This document shows, piece by piece, positions 9,270 through 17,206 of a DNA stretch of 64,000 nt (its first letter is position 1; each line of letters begins with the position of its first letter). The stretch is from CAZYHS01 sp964647545 (lineage in GTDB: Bacteria > UBA10199 > GCA-002796325 > 1-14-0-20-49-13), in NCBI GenBank assembly GCA_964647545.1, contig CAZYHS010000007.1:1-64000 (forward strand), given 5' to 3'. A program made the position numbers and the translations under genes. The notes under the pieces are model-generated. The model made no database searches. It was not told the DNA's origin and saw only the letters and a program-made list of their open reading frames with translations.

Positions 9270-10361
9270 TCAGCGCGAAAAAATCTCGGAGACCTCCTGA
9301 TAGTCGGGAGAGGTTTCCAGCGGCACATTTTTAAATTCTTTCGCACCGGCAAGTGCCTTTGCGACATCGACATAGCGCCAGTTTTTGTTCGTGTAGGTGC
9401 GATAATAATATCTCAGACGGCTTTGGTCGGCGACGACCGTCCACCAAGTTTTGTCGAAAAGTTTTTTTCCGTTTTCAAAATCTACCACAGCCCCTTCCGG
9501 AATATCGACGTTGTTAATGATTGTCATCGCAAGGTTTAAACCTGCGTCGGCCCCTTTAACCGGAAGCGCCGCCTGTGAGAGCGCGGTCATTCTTATGAAG
9601 CGGCTCGGCGGAGTAAAATCGCCGGGGAGTCCCAACATGCCGCTCCCCTGCCCAAGCCCTTTAAGTTCGGTGCCGCTAAGTTTGAGTTCGGGAATGTTTA
9701 CGGCTGAGAGGTTGATGTAGTTGCGCAGATTTATCATGTGCCAGTCGAACGTCGGCGAGTTTGTAAAAACGCCGATCGGGTTATCGTAAACTTTGCGTTC
9801 GCCGCCGGCATATTCGATGACGATCGACTTGCCAAACCTGTCGTGAATTACAAAATGTAACGGCAGCTCGCCGCCAAGACGCTTGGAGCCATCAACAACT
9901 CTCACCTTTTCGATCGCACGCTTTACTTCGTCAACATTTTCAAAGTTCGTGAGAATCCACGTAAGCACTTCGAAGTTGGAAATTGTTTCATGCGCTTTTG
10001 CCGCTTCGAACGTTTGATATTTTGCAAAACCGGGGAACAAAAGATTGCCGGCCGAAAGCCCCTTTTCGTTCATGCCGTCGCTTAAATAAGGAAGCCCCAG
10101 CGCGTTCATGCCGACAACGCCGTATCTGGCCCTCCATTTCAAGCCGCCGTTTGAGGCGTCGGGGAGCGTGCCTGCATATTCTGTGCCGCGAGGAATGACG
10201 GCGATTGCCGATTCGGGACTGACCTCCCCCTCCATTGTGCGCGCGTAAAAAACTTTTCCGTCGCTGGTTTTAATGCGAACGCTTGTGCAGGCGTCGGCCC
10301 CTTTGACCGGAAGCGCCGCTACAAAAATTGCGGCGGACAAAATGATAAAAAATTTACGCAT
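9270..10361 (-). CDS. Choloylglycine hydrolase-like Ntn amidase (linear amide C-N hydrolase)
   Basis: Start at 10361, chosen because the minus-strand sequence AAAAAGGGGGAGCT precedes that ATG. The 12 extra codons upstream would precede a normal signal peptide. The product has 363 residues. The signal peptide ends at ...VKGADA and the next residue is Cys, which after cleavage would be the N-terminal catalytic nucleophile of an Ntn hydrolase (CTSVRIKTSDGKVFYARTME). The later motif RFIRMTAL and the segment IINNVDIPEGAV are typical of the bile salt hydrolase/penicillin V acylase family. It probably acts in the periplasm on amide or acyl-homoserine-like substrates. Oddly, ten residues of its signal peptide (AALPVKGADA) recur exactly at an interior position. 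Confidence 0.88.
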   Translation of the reverse strand: MRKFFIILSAAIFVAALPVKGADACTSVRIKTSDGKVFYARTMEGEVSPESAIAVIPRGTEYAGTLPDASNGGLKWRARYGVVGMNALGLPYLSDGMNEKGLSAGNLLFPGFAKYQTFEAAKAHETISNFEVLTWILTNFENVDEVKRAIEKVRVVDGSKRLGGELPLHFVIHDRFGKSIVIEYAGGERKVYDNPIGVFTNSPTFDWHMINLRNYINLSAVNIPELKLSGTELKGLGQGSGMLGLPGDFTPPSRFIRMTALSQAALPVKGADAGLNLAMTIINNVDIPEGAVVDFENGKKLFDKTWWTVVADQSRLRYYYRTYTNKNWRYVDVAKALAGAKEFKNVPLETSPDYQEVSEIFSR

Positions 10362-10451
10362 AGCTCCCCCTTTTTGGATGTGCCAGCGTTTGAACATAAC
10401 GAGGCCGAAATTGCAATCGGGTTGATTGTTTTGTGTCGATTTGTCCGCAAA

Positions 10452-10483
10452 AAAGCCCCAAGTGGTTTCACTTGAGGCTTTTG
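10452..10483 (-). terminator. Terminator after the 701-residue lipoprotein gene
   Basis: The stem AAGCCCCAAGTG with CACTTGAGGCTT (one mismatch) has a four-base loop and is followed on the minus strand by TTTTTT. It lies about 20 bases past the stop at 10502. Confidence 0.8.
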
Positions 10484-10501
10484 GAAGCGCGGACTATCTG
10501 G

Positions 10502-12607
10502 CTATTCCACGTACTTAAGAATACTTCCCCCCATGCCGACAAAATAGGCTTGGTTGGCCAACAGCCCCCAAACTCTATTCAGCCAATTTTCGCTAAGGTT
10601 GTTGATCTGCGAGAAGCTCTCGCCGTCGTATGAGAATATCACTTTTTGCGGCCCCGATGTTGAAGCACTACTTCTGCCGGCAATGATATAAAGCTTCTCT
10701 CCGGAGAGCCCCCATAGCGAAACAATTGCAGCACCGGTTGGGTTCCCCTTGACCGTCCAATTAGTACCGTCGAACAGATAGATATTTCCGAGAAGGTCGC
10801 CGGCATAGACCTCTGTCGGCGACAGCGCAAGAACACTTGAAAATGTCTCATTGGTTCCGGCATCGAGCGTCTCCCAGCTTGTCCCGTTGAACCGCTTTAC
10901 AAAGCCGTTATCGCCTACAACGAAAACGTTCGTGTTTGAAGAGCCGGAAAGGGCCCGAATTTCTCTTCTTGGAGCAACGTTGGCGTCGGTAGTCCATGTT
11001 GTCCCGCCGTCTGCAGAACGAAGGACGTTCGATTGACCCGCAGCAAATACTTTGTCGGCGTCAAGCACCAAAACGTCCATGAGACAATCGCCGTCGATAT
11101 CTTCTTTAACCTGCCAATTCACACCGTCATATTTAACTACCTCGCCATAAAACTCATCGGTGCCGCCGCATGTGACGGCATAAATGTTGTTTCCATTTGC
11201 CCCGTCTATGTCTCTAAATGTTGCCACCGTCGGACTGGTCTTTAGCGGCTCCCATGACGTGCCGTTATAATATAGAATGGTTCCGCCGTTTCCGACGGCA
11301 AAAAGATTATTCGCGGCGGTTCCCCATATGCCAGACAAATCCCAGACGTATGTGCTGCTTTGCAATGTCCATTTAGAGCCGTCGTAATGATTCAGCGAAC
11401 CGTAATCACCCACGACATAGACATCGTTTACTGACGAACCCGAGACTCCGTTGAAATAAATGCCATAGGGGTAATCTTCGTCTCTCCAAGAGTTGCCGTC
11501 ATAGCGGTAAATTGCGCCCCCCTTGCCAACCGCATATATATTGGTCGCTGAAGTCCCCCATATCGAGCTTATTTTGGCATAAACGTCGTCAACGCAGTCC
11601 CAGCTTGTTCCGTCGTAGTGAAACATCTGGCATGAACCGGAAAATGGAACGCCGGCGACATAGAGATTACGTCCTGAACTTCCCCAAATGGCGTTAAACA
11701 TGTAGTTCGTATCTTCAAAAGTTTTAAACCGATACCAGCCGGTGCTGTCTCTCTTGAGAACGTTTGAACTCCAATCGACGGCATAAATCTCGTCACTTGC
11801 AAAACCTATCATCGAGGTAATGTTCGATATGCTTTCGCTTTGTTGAACGCGCCAGTCGGAACCGTTCCAATGCAGAATTTGCCCCCTCTGCCCGCTAACA
11901 TAAACGTCGTCGGCGGACGAGCCCCACACGGTAAAAAGTCGTCCACCTTCGATATCGACATGGTCAAGCAACCACGAGCTGCCGTCATAGCGCATGATCA
12001 CACCGTCGCTGCCGACCGCATAGACATTGGAAGACGATGTCCCCCAAACCGCAGCTAGATCGGAATATGTCCCGCTCTGCATTAGCCGCCATGTTGAGCC
12101 GTCGGAAAAAAGTATCGACCCGTTGTCGCCGACTGCGAAAATCTCTGTTGCCGACGCGCTCCAAACCGCCCTGACTTCGTTCCCCTGCGGAAGCGGGTTC
12201 ATCCATGAAGTAGTGCCGGCGGCCTGAGAAGCGGTTTTGAATGTAAAAGTGTAAGGTTCTGTAAGCGGATTGCCGGAAGTGTCTTTGACATCTGCGGAGA
12301 CCGTCAGCGTGTAATTTGTAAAATATGCGAGATTGCCAGAATGGGTAATTGTTGCCTCATAGCTTGTGGGGTCGTAATCGACGCCGAACGTGACCGGGTC
12401 ACCTGTTTCGGCGACAAAGGTAATTGTAGAGCTGCTCAACGTATCAGGGTTCATATCCTTCGAGAAGACGATCGACGGCGAGACAAAAATCGGGACAAAA
12501 AACGCTCCGTCAGCCGGATAGGTCGAAGTGACCGTAGGAGGCGCGGAACTACCGCCGCACCCCGCCGCCATAAGCAGCGTACACAAAATCAACAGATATT
12601 TTTTCAC
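10502..12607 (-). CDS. Lipoprotein with SbsA/Big-type Ig domain and beta-propeller repeats
   Basis: A 701-residue protein starting at GTG 12607, with AGAAGGGGGA just upstream. The lipobox is MAAGC (Cys17). Residues about 25-130 resemble a bacterial Ig/Big_5 domain (SPSIVFSKDMNPDTLSSSTI...NYTLTVSADVKD). The rest consists of repeats of about 40-45 residues with the pattern WG(T/S)S..N(V/I)YAVG..G.I..(Y/F)DG..W, a photosystem-assembly/sialidase-like propeller. Such proteins are surface-anchored and usually bind partners. No catalytic residues were recognised. It resembles the 805-residue lipoprotein at the start of the window in plan but not in sequence. Confidence 0.82.
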   Translation of the reverse strand: MKKYLLILCTLLMAAGCGGSSAPPTVTSTYPADGAFFVPIFVSPSIVFSKDMNPDTLSSSTITFVAETGDPVTFGVDYDPTSYEATITHSGNLAYFTNYTLTVSADVKDTSGNPLTEPYTFTFKTASQAAGTTSWMNPLPQGNEVRAVWSASATEIFAVGDNGSILFSDGSTWRLMQSGTYSDLAAVWGTSSSNVYAVGSDGVIMRYDGSSWLLDHVDIEGGRLFTVWGSSADDVYVSGQRGQILHWNGSDWRVQQSESISNITSMIGFASDEIYAVDWSSNVLKRDSTGWYRFKTFEDTNYMFNAIWGSSGRNLYVAGVPFSGSCQMFHYDGTSWDCVDDVYAKISSIWGTSATNIYAVGKGGAIYRYDGNSWRDEDYPYGIYFNGVSGSSVNDVYVVGDYGSLNHYDGSKWTLQSSTYVWDLSGIWGTAANNLFAVGNGGTILYYNGTSWEPLKTSPTVATFRDIDGANGNNIYAVTCGGTDEFYGEVVKYDGVNWQVKEDIDGDCLMDVLVLDADKVFAAGQSNVLRSADGGTTWTTDANVAPRREIRALSGSSNTNVFVVGDNGFVKRFNGTSWETLDAGTNETFSSVLALSPTEVYAGDLLGNIYLFDGTNWTVKGNPTGAAIVSLWGLSGEKLYIIAGRSSASTSGPQKVIFSYDGESFSQINNLSENWLNRVWGLLANQAYFVGMGGSILKYVE

Positions 12608-12802
12608 AATTCCCCCTTCTATTGTTCGTGAGTTGAAAACAAAAAAGACCGCAGATTTATAACAAAAAGTGCGACGATTAACAAAAAAATCATCTCACTG
12701 CCGTAAAAAAAGCGGGCGAAATTAGCGGAAGTAAACGCAAGATTCTATTAAGTTTCTGCCACCTCCGCAGTAACGTATGCGATATAATTATCCTAAAAGC
12801 AC

Positions 12803-14590
12803 CTAGACATCGCTGCGTTCAGGCGAAACCAGCGCAACAAGCGACTGCCCTGTCAAGAGAGCCGGCGGGCTATCGGAGGTTATAACCGTCACCGCACTGT
12901 TCTCTTGCAGAACAAACATAGAGACCACACGATCGCCCATCGTACTTATGAATGAAGCCCAATCATATTTTTCGGTGAAACCGATTATCTTTACCTGCGC
13001 GCCGGCTTCAAACTTCTCAACTAAGTCGCTGAAAGTTGCCGGAGGCGAAAAGAGTATTCTTCCGCGCATATGACTGCCAACAGCTTCCGACTTCGGCGCA
13101 AGCTGGTATATTTCGGAACGTCCGAACGCATGGGCATAGTGAAGCGCAGCCAACGAATTTACCTCGTCATTTGATGTGAGAGCGCACATTCTCCCTATCC
13201 CAATCCCGTCTATTTCATCGCCAATATCCTCAAGAAGCGCGCTGCCGAAAGAGGCTTGCAGCCCATTCATCCTTGCGGCGGTGACATTCGACCAGTTCGT
13301 ATCAATGAGCGACACTTTGGCACCGGAACGGCACAACGCCTGCGCTATTTCTCGGGCAAGCGGATGTGCACCGACAAAAAGCAGCCCCTGAAGCTCCTTA
13401 GCAGCCACACCCAAACGGCGGGCAATTACGCCGGCACTTAGGCCGTAAACAATAACCGTCACGACGATGACCATGAATACGACCGATGCCATCATCTGGG
13501 CATCCGCAACGCCGTTTTCTTCAAGTCGAAGCGCAAAAACTGAAGCGATGGCAGCGGCCACAATACCGCGTGGAGCCACAGCCATCAGAAAGAGCTTCTC
13601 TCTAGTTTTGAGACCGGCGCCAATGGTCGATAGCCAGACCGACAAGGGGCGGGCAATAAAAATTAAGACCAGCATGAACGCGATCGCGGCCAGCGCTGGC
13701 AGCTCAGTAAAATCATTGATTCGAAAACGCGCCGCAAGGATAACGAAAATTCCGGAAATAAGCAGAACACGCAGAGTTTCCTTGAACTGTAGTATGTGAC
13801 GGACGTCGGCCTTGCGCTGATTGGCCATTGCGATTCCCATGACTGTAGCCGCCAGAAGACCGGACTCACTCTGGATCAAATTGGATACCGTAGCAACAGC
13901 AACAAGAACAAGAAGAGTAACGGCATTCTGCAAAAAATCGGGAACTAGATAACGACGAAACATTTCAACTAGGAGTCTTGCCCCTGCAATTCCGAGAGCA
14001 ATTCCCACTGCCGCAGTTTTGACAAGAACTACGGCGACAATCCAAAAAACACTTCTGTCACCGGACGAAGATATCATTTCAAAGGCTAGAACCGCCAGCA
14101 TTGCCCCCATGGGATCGATGAGAATCCCCTCCCATTTGAGAACAGCGGCTGCCTTGCCAACCGGCCTCACATGGCGCAAAAGCGGAATTATCACAGTTGG
14201 CCCGCTCACGACAAGAATGGCACCTGTTAACACTGAGGTCGCAGGCTGCATGCCGAATAGATAATGTGCCGAAAGCGCAGCAATTGCCCAAGTAACGCCT
14301 GCGCCGATCAAAATGAGACCTGCCAGAGGCCTCCTTATGGCCGGCAGATCAGCAATTCGAAGGTTGAGCCCACCTTCGAAAAGAATTATAGAAACGGAAA
14401 GAGAGAGGATAGGCACCAGCAGGTCGCCAAACATCAGATCAGGATCTATCAGGCCGGTTAGCGGCCCCGCAATAAACCCAAAAAATAGAAAGAGAAGAAT
14501 TGATGGCAAACGCAAGCGCCACGCCGCCCACTGTGATGCAACACCTAGTACAATAATTAAAGCTAGACCGACGACGACATTTTCTTCCAT
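12803..14590 (-). CDS. CPA-family cation:proton antiporter with C-terminal TrkA_N-like domain
   Basis: From the ATG at 14590, preceded by a G-rich ribosome-binding stretch, the product has 595 residues. Residues 1-400 form the 12-13 helix Na+/H+ exchanger fold (VVVGLALIIVLGVASQWAAWRL..., then LSVSIILFEGGLNLR, a typical CPA1/NhaP motif). Residues about 400-520 form a Rossmann domain of the TrkA_N/RCK type. Its nucleotide-binding loop reads GAHPLA instead of the usual GxGxxG, so nucleotide binding may be altered. The role is K+ or Na+ exchange for protons at the inner membrane. A frame extension to 14650 would start inside the 80-bp direct repeat and is less likely. Confidence 0.88.
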   Translation of the reverse strand: MEENVVVGLALIIVLGVASQWAAWRLRLPSILLFLFFGFIAGPLTGLIDPDLMFGDLLVPILSLSVSIILFEGGLNLRIADLPAIRRPLAGLILIGAGVTWAIAALSAHYLFGMQPATSVLTGAILVVSGPTVIIPLLRHVRPVGKAAAVLKWEGILIDPMGAMLAVLAFEMISSSGDRSVFWIVAVVLVKTAAVGIALGIAGARLLVEMFRRYLVPDFLQNAVTLLVLVAVATVSNLIQSESGLLAATVMGIAMANQRKADVRHILQFKETLRVLLISGIFVILAARFRINDFTELPALAAIAFMLVLIFIARPLSVWLSTIGAGLKTREKLFLMAVAPRGIVAAAIASVFALRLEENGVADAQMMASVVFMVIVVTVIVYGLSAGVIARRLGVAAKELQGLLFVGAHPLAREIAQALCRSGAKVSLIDTNWSNVTAARMNGLQASFGSALLEDIGDEIDGIGIGRMCALTSNDEVNSLAALHYAHAFGRSEIYQLAPKSEAVGSHMRGRILFSPPATFSDLVEKFEAGAQVKIIGFTEKYDWASFISTMGDRVVSMFVLQENSAVTVITSDSPPALLTGQSLVALVSPERSDV

Positions 14591-14635
14591 ACCCCCCCCT
14601 GACATCAAATATGCATGATTTATAAACGAACAACG

Positions 14636-14715
14636 AACGTAACGGAGCAAGCGTGGAAATTCAATCGAAATTACTGAGGGTTGCGGCAGGCTACATAAAA
14701 TCTAAAAGGCAAAAC
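14636..14715 (+). repeat. 80-bp direct repeat, copy A (left flank of the small island)
   Basis: Bases 14636-14715 match 16715-16794 with one difference in 80 (GGAAATTC against GGGAATTC). Both copies lie just upstream of a minus-strand gene, the antiporter here. Copies A and B are about 2.08 kb apart and enclose three accessory genes. Confidence 0.9.
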
Positions 14716-14756
14716 ACCAAAAACCGCGACAAATAATAAACAAAAGTCTAAAAATC

Positions 14757-15440
14757 CTATGTCAACAAACCCGCGAGCTCTGATTCGCCTATTTTTTTAA
14801 GGTTCAATAAGACGGTCTTCTGCCATTTGTGATGCATGGAATCAAAAATGGCTTTCACCTTATTCATTCTCTTTTTATCTGCAGCCAAGAATTTCAGTAA
14901 CGCTACAGCTTGAGCCCTGTCTTTTTCGGCCTTATCCCTCGACTTTCTCCTGTCGAAGATGATGAGCTTATGCAGGGCATATGCGGCCGGGTGCGGAAGT
15001 CTGAGTTTTAGACTTTGATATTGGATGGTAATTGTATTCTCAGCAAGAAAGTTTAAAAACCGCAAAGGCTGGGCATTCAAACCAAGTTGTGGCAACGGAT
15101 ACGGCTTATCCCGCCCTCTGCCGACCTCTGGGATAAGGAACTCAACGATAAGTTCCGGGTGGTCGAGCCGCATGTACCCGTATTCTCCTTTGAAATCGAT
15201 AATGAAGCCTAGTTTTTCAAGAATAGCCGGAACATCTACTTTCTGTTTAAAACGTGGTGGCAATGGCACGAGAAAATCTATATCCCTCGTTCTGATATCA
15301 GGAAAGTATTCACCCTCCTTGAAGTAGTACCTGTAAAAATAGAGACTCCAGCTGCCGACAATCACGACGCCGTCCAGAACGCTGGTCTCGTCGAGCATTC
15401 TCAATACACGCATACTCAAGTTAAGCTGACTCTTTTCCAC
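14757..15440 (-). CDS. Nucleotidyltransferase-fold protein, putative toxin of a type IV-like toxin-antitoxin pair
   Basis: A 227-residue protein. The segment VVIVGSWSLYFYRYYF followed by TRDIDFLVP is the nucleotidyltransferase signature: Gly-Ser loop, then the Asp-x-Asp metal ligands. This matches the NTP_transf_8 type. A basic Lys/Arg-rich helical C-terminus (about 165-227) could hold the nucleic acid substrate. The gene overlaps the upstream small gene by 20 bases, so the two are made together. AbiEii/MNT-like toxins pair with a small partner encoded upstream in the same way. The target (tRNA, protein or other) cannot be told. It lies inside the repeat-bounded island. Confidence 0.7.
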   Translation of the reverse strand: MEKSQLNLSMRVLRMLDETSVLDGVVIVGSWSLYFYRYYFKEGEYFPDIRTRDIDFLVPLPPRFKQKVDVPAILEKLGFIIDFKGEYGYMRLDHPELIVEFLIPEVGRGRDKPYPLPQLGLNAQPLRFLNFLAENTITIQYQSLKLRLPHPAAYALHKLIIFDRRKSRDKAEKDRAQAVALLKFLAADKKRMNKVKAIFDSMHHKWQKTVLLNLKKIGESELAGLLT

Positions 15441-15738
15441 GCAATGATCTCCTCAAAAACGTTATCTGTTTTTTTACCTGATTCAGGAGTTTGGTGAATC
15501 TGGCACGATCCTTTTTTGCGTCCTTATACTTCTTTATCTCTTCCGCTAAAAGCTTCCCCTTGTATTTATAGACAAGTTTTCCGTTTTTCTTGCTCACCAG
15601 ATAATAATAACGGTGTCCCTTGATGTTCTTGGCCACAAGCGCGCCCTTGGGAAGTTTTCGCATTGCAGACTCATATCCTTTTTTCATACGCAGCGAATTT
15701 TTGAGCTCCTCTTTCAGAACACCTTTTATGACACCCAT
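15421..15738 (-). CDS. Small basic protein, putative antitoxin/partner (DUF6788-like)
   Basis: A 105-residue, Lys-rich protein. The middle contains ALVAKNIKGHRYYYLVSKKNGKLVYKYKGK, a motif I recall from small partner proteins of the DUF6788 type, and the C-terminus is a basic helix. An AGGAGGG sits just upstream of the ATG, and directly upstream of that is a perfect 12-bp inverted repeat (15753-15794), a common antitoxin autoregulation operator. It overlaps the nucleotidyltransferase gene by 20 bases, which fits a partner gene read first. Confidence 0.6.
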   Translation of the reverse strand: MGVIKGVLKEELKNSLRMKKGYESAMRKLPKGALVAKNIKGHRYYYLVSKKNGKLVYKYKGKLLAEEIKKYKDAKKDRARFTKLLNQVKKQITFLRRSLRGKESA

Positions 15739-15752
15739 ATTATCACCCTCCT

Positions 15753-15794
15753 GTTACCCAACCGGAACCCATATTTGAGCATCGGTTGGGTAAC
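15753..15794. promoter_or_regulatory. Perfect 12-bp inverted repeat upstream of the toxin-antitoxin-like pair
   Basis: GTTACCCAACCG (15753-15764), an 18-base spacer, then CGGTTGGGTAAC (15783-15794). The arms match perfectly. The element starts 14 bases upstream of the ATG of the small partner gene and overlaps where its promoter should be, so it is a likely operator. Confidence 0.65.
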
Positions 15795-15916
15795 AACCTA
15801 TCATGACAACAGATACAGTGACAAGAAAAACATAAGGCATAAAAACTATCGAAAGAAAGAGACTGTAAAAAGAATTGTGAAGCTGATGATCCCCAATTAG
15901 GCGTTTTGGGGGGCAA

Positions 15917-16042
15917 TTATTTTTGTGCAAAGGCCTTTGCTTCCAACTTATCAAAAAAACCTTCTTTGCCATACTTACGAATTAGATAATTAAACTGCCC
16001 GCGATAGTTGCGGGAGAGTAGCTTTTTATTTGTTTTGATTAC
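15917..16042 (-). pseudogene. Possible gene remnant (open frame with no start)
   Basis: On the minus strand a frame is open from about 16042 to a TAA at 15917-15919. It reads KLLSRNYRGQFNYLIRKYG and continues KEGFFDKLEAKAFAQK. It looks like a genuine protein C-terminus, but a TGA stands directly before it and no ATG, GTG or TTG start is present. It begins where the 212-residue gene ends, so it may be the frameshifted tail of that gene or the last piece of a deleted one. I do not recognise a family. Confidence 0.35.
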
Positions 16043-16677
16043 ATATCAAACCAAACACATTTTCTATCAAAAGAATGCAATTTAGACATGCTCCAGTTAA
16101 CCTTTACAACAGTTCTGGAATTATCGGAATCCAACTGAATTAGATACTTATAGCTATGACTTGCCATTTTTTTAGCAGACCCTAGGAGTATAATACTCTT
16201 AAATGGGCTCTCACCAAATACTTTCTGAACAGCATCAATTGGAATCGCAATCCCCGTACTGGTCTTCATCAATACAACCAAATTAACTTTTTTATCACCC
16301 TTGGAGTACTTCTTTTCCTTTATCCATTCAACTAATTCGTTGAATGATTTTGAGCCTGAATACTTCTCATGATACTCGACAAGTTGGAATGCCTGCACGC
16401 CCCAGCCCTTTTCAGGCTCTTCAGTTTGCGGCTTCATGAAGAAATCTATCCCTCTGTAAACTGACTCATTTTCATTTACATACGCAATCTGCAATGATCG
16501 GCCCATCCAGATTTGAACAACATGCGCAAATTCCACAGCTGCTAAAAACTCTTTTTGATTTCTATCATACTCTTTTCCCTGATTGCATGCGTTGAGAGCT
16601 GCAATCATACTATTTACCGACACCCATCTCTTTTGTTCATCTATGCTATAAAGAGTGAATTCATATTTTTGCATCAC
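16039..16677 (-). CDS. Hypothetical protein in the repeat-bounded island
   Basis: A 212-residue soluble protein. AAGGAGG at 16686-16692 precedes a GTG (16677) and an ATG (16674), and either can be the start. There is no signal peptide or membrane helix, and I recognise no domain. It contains a charged segment around 115-130 and a hydrophobic beta-like segment (KVNLVVLMKTSTGIAIPIDAV) in the second half. The codon and base use are more A+T-rich than its neighbours. Its place between the direct repeats, beside a toxin-antitoxin-like pair, suggests acquired accessory function. See also the unstarted frame immediately downstream. Confidence 0.6.
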   Translation of the reverse strand: MMQKYEFTLYSIDEQKRWVSVNSMIAALNACNQGKEYDRNQKEFLAAVEFAHVVQIWMGRSLQIAYVNENESVYRGIDFFMKPQTEEPEKGWGVQAFQLVEYHEKYSGSKSFNELVEWIKEKKYSKGDKKVNLVVLMKTSTGIAIPIDAVQKVFGESPFKSIILLGSAKKMASHSYKYLIQLDSDNSRTVVKVNWSMSKLHSFDRKCVWFDM

Positions 16678-16714
16678 AAATCGACCTCCTTACAATTTTG
16701 AAACGTAAATTCTC

Positions 16715-16794
16715 AACGTAACGGAGCAAGCGTGGGAATTCAATCGAAATTACTGAGGGTTGCGGCAGGCTACATAAAATCTAAAAGGCAAAAC
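16715..16794 (+). repeat. 80-bp direct repeat, copy B (right flank of the small island)
   Basis: 79 of 80 bases match copy A at 14636-14715, in the same orientation. Copy B sits about 40 bases upstream of the 212-residue gene and 70 bases from tRNA-His. Confidence 0.9.
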
Positions 16795-16830
16795 CGCGTG
16801 AAATGGAAAAAAGAAAATAGAGAAAGAAAA

Positions 16831-16860
16831 AATGGCCTCGCATTAAGCTCGGCCATTTTT
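16831..16860 (-). terminator. Terminator of tRNA-His
   Basis: The perfect stem AATGGCC (16831-16837) with GGCCATT (16851-16857) is followed by T-runs on both strands. On the minus strand it lies just beyond the CCA end of tRNA-His. Confidence 0.75.
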
Positions 16861-16863
16861 TCT

Positions 16864-16939
16864 TGGGGTGGCTGACGGGGTTCGAACCCGCGACCCCCTG
16901 AGCCACAGTCAGGTGTTCTGCCGCTGAACTACAGCCACC
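16864..16939 (-). tRNA. tRNA-His (GTG)
   Basis: On the minus strand the acceptor stem GTGGCTG pairs with CAGCCAC, with the extra G at -1 opposite discriminator C73 that is diagnostic of tRNA-His. The anticodon stem CCTGA/TCAGG holds the loop CTGTGGC with anticodon GTG. The T-arm GGGTTCGAACCC-type sequence is complete, and the 3' CCA is encoded (16864-16866). A TATAAT-like box lies about 12 bases upstream, near 16951-16957. Confidence 0.95.
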
Positions 16940-17089
16940 ATAAAAAATTAAATTATATCAACTTGCCGCTGTCCCCTACATAAACACTCCTCGAATATAA
17001 AACAAAGTCATTCTCGGAGCATTCCGGGGAGCCACCGCTGTAAACGTCTCGTCCGCCTAAATCGCGCCCGATCCGTTAACATCGGCGTC

Positions 17090-17132
17090 AACTACAGCCA
17101 CCAAAAAAAATTGTAATCAACTTGCCGCTGTC
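17090..17132 (-). repeat. Partial duplicate of the tRNA-His promoter and 5' end
   Basis: Thirteen bases identical to the tRNA-His 5' end (AACTACAGCCACC at 17090-17102, also at 16927-16939) and sixteen identical promoter-region bases (TCAACTTGCCGCTGTC at 17117-17132, also at 16958-16973) have similar spacing. The rest of a tRNA does not follow, so no second tRNA gene is present. The region 16940-17206 holds nothing else I can identify. Confidence 0.6.
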
Positions 17133-17206
17133 ACCTTCAAAAGCCTGCCGCTCCTACTATAAAACCCCGCGATTAATCAACTACTTTTTTATCGACCCCA
17201 CCCCCC

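Noticed and set aside
15754..15972. 72-residue minus-strand frame upstream of the toxin-antitoxin-like pair
   Set aside because: It covers the inverted-repeat operator, has poor composition, and has no good ribosome site.
17030..17105. Second tRNA-His
   Set aside because: Only the first 13 bases match. There is no anticodon arm or T-arm with GTTCGA.
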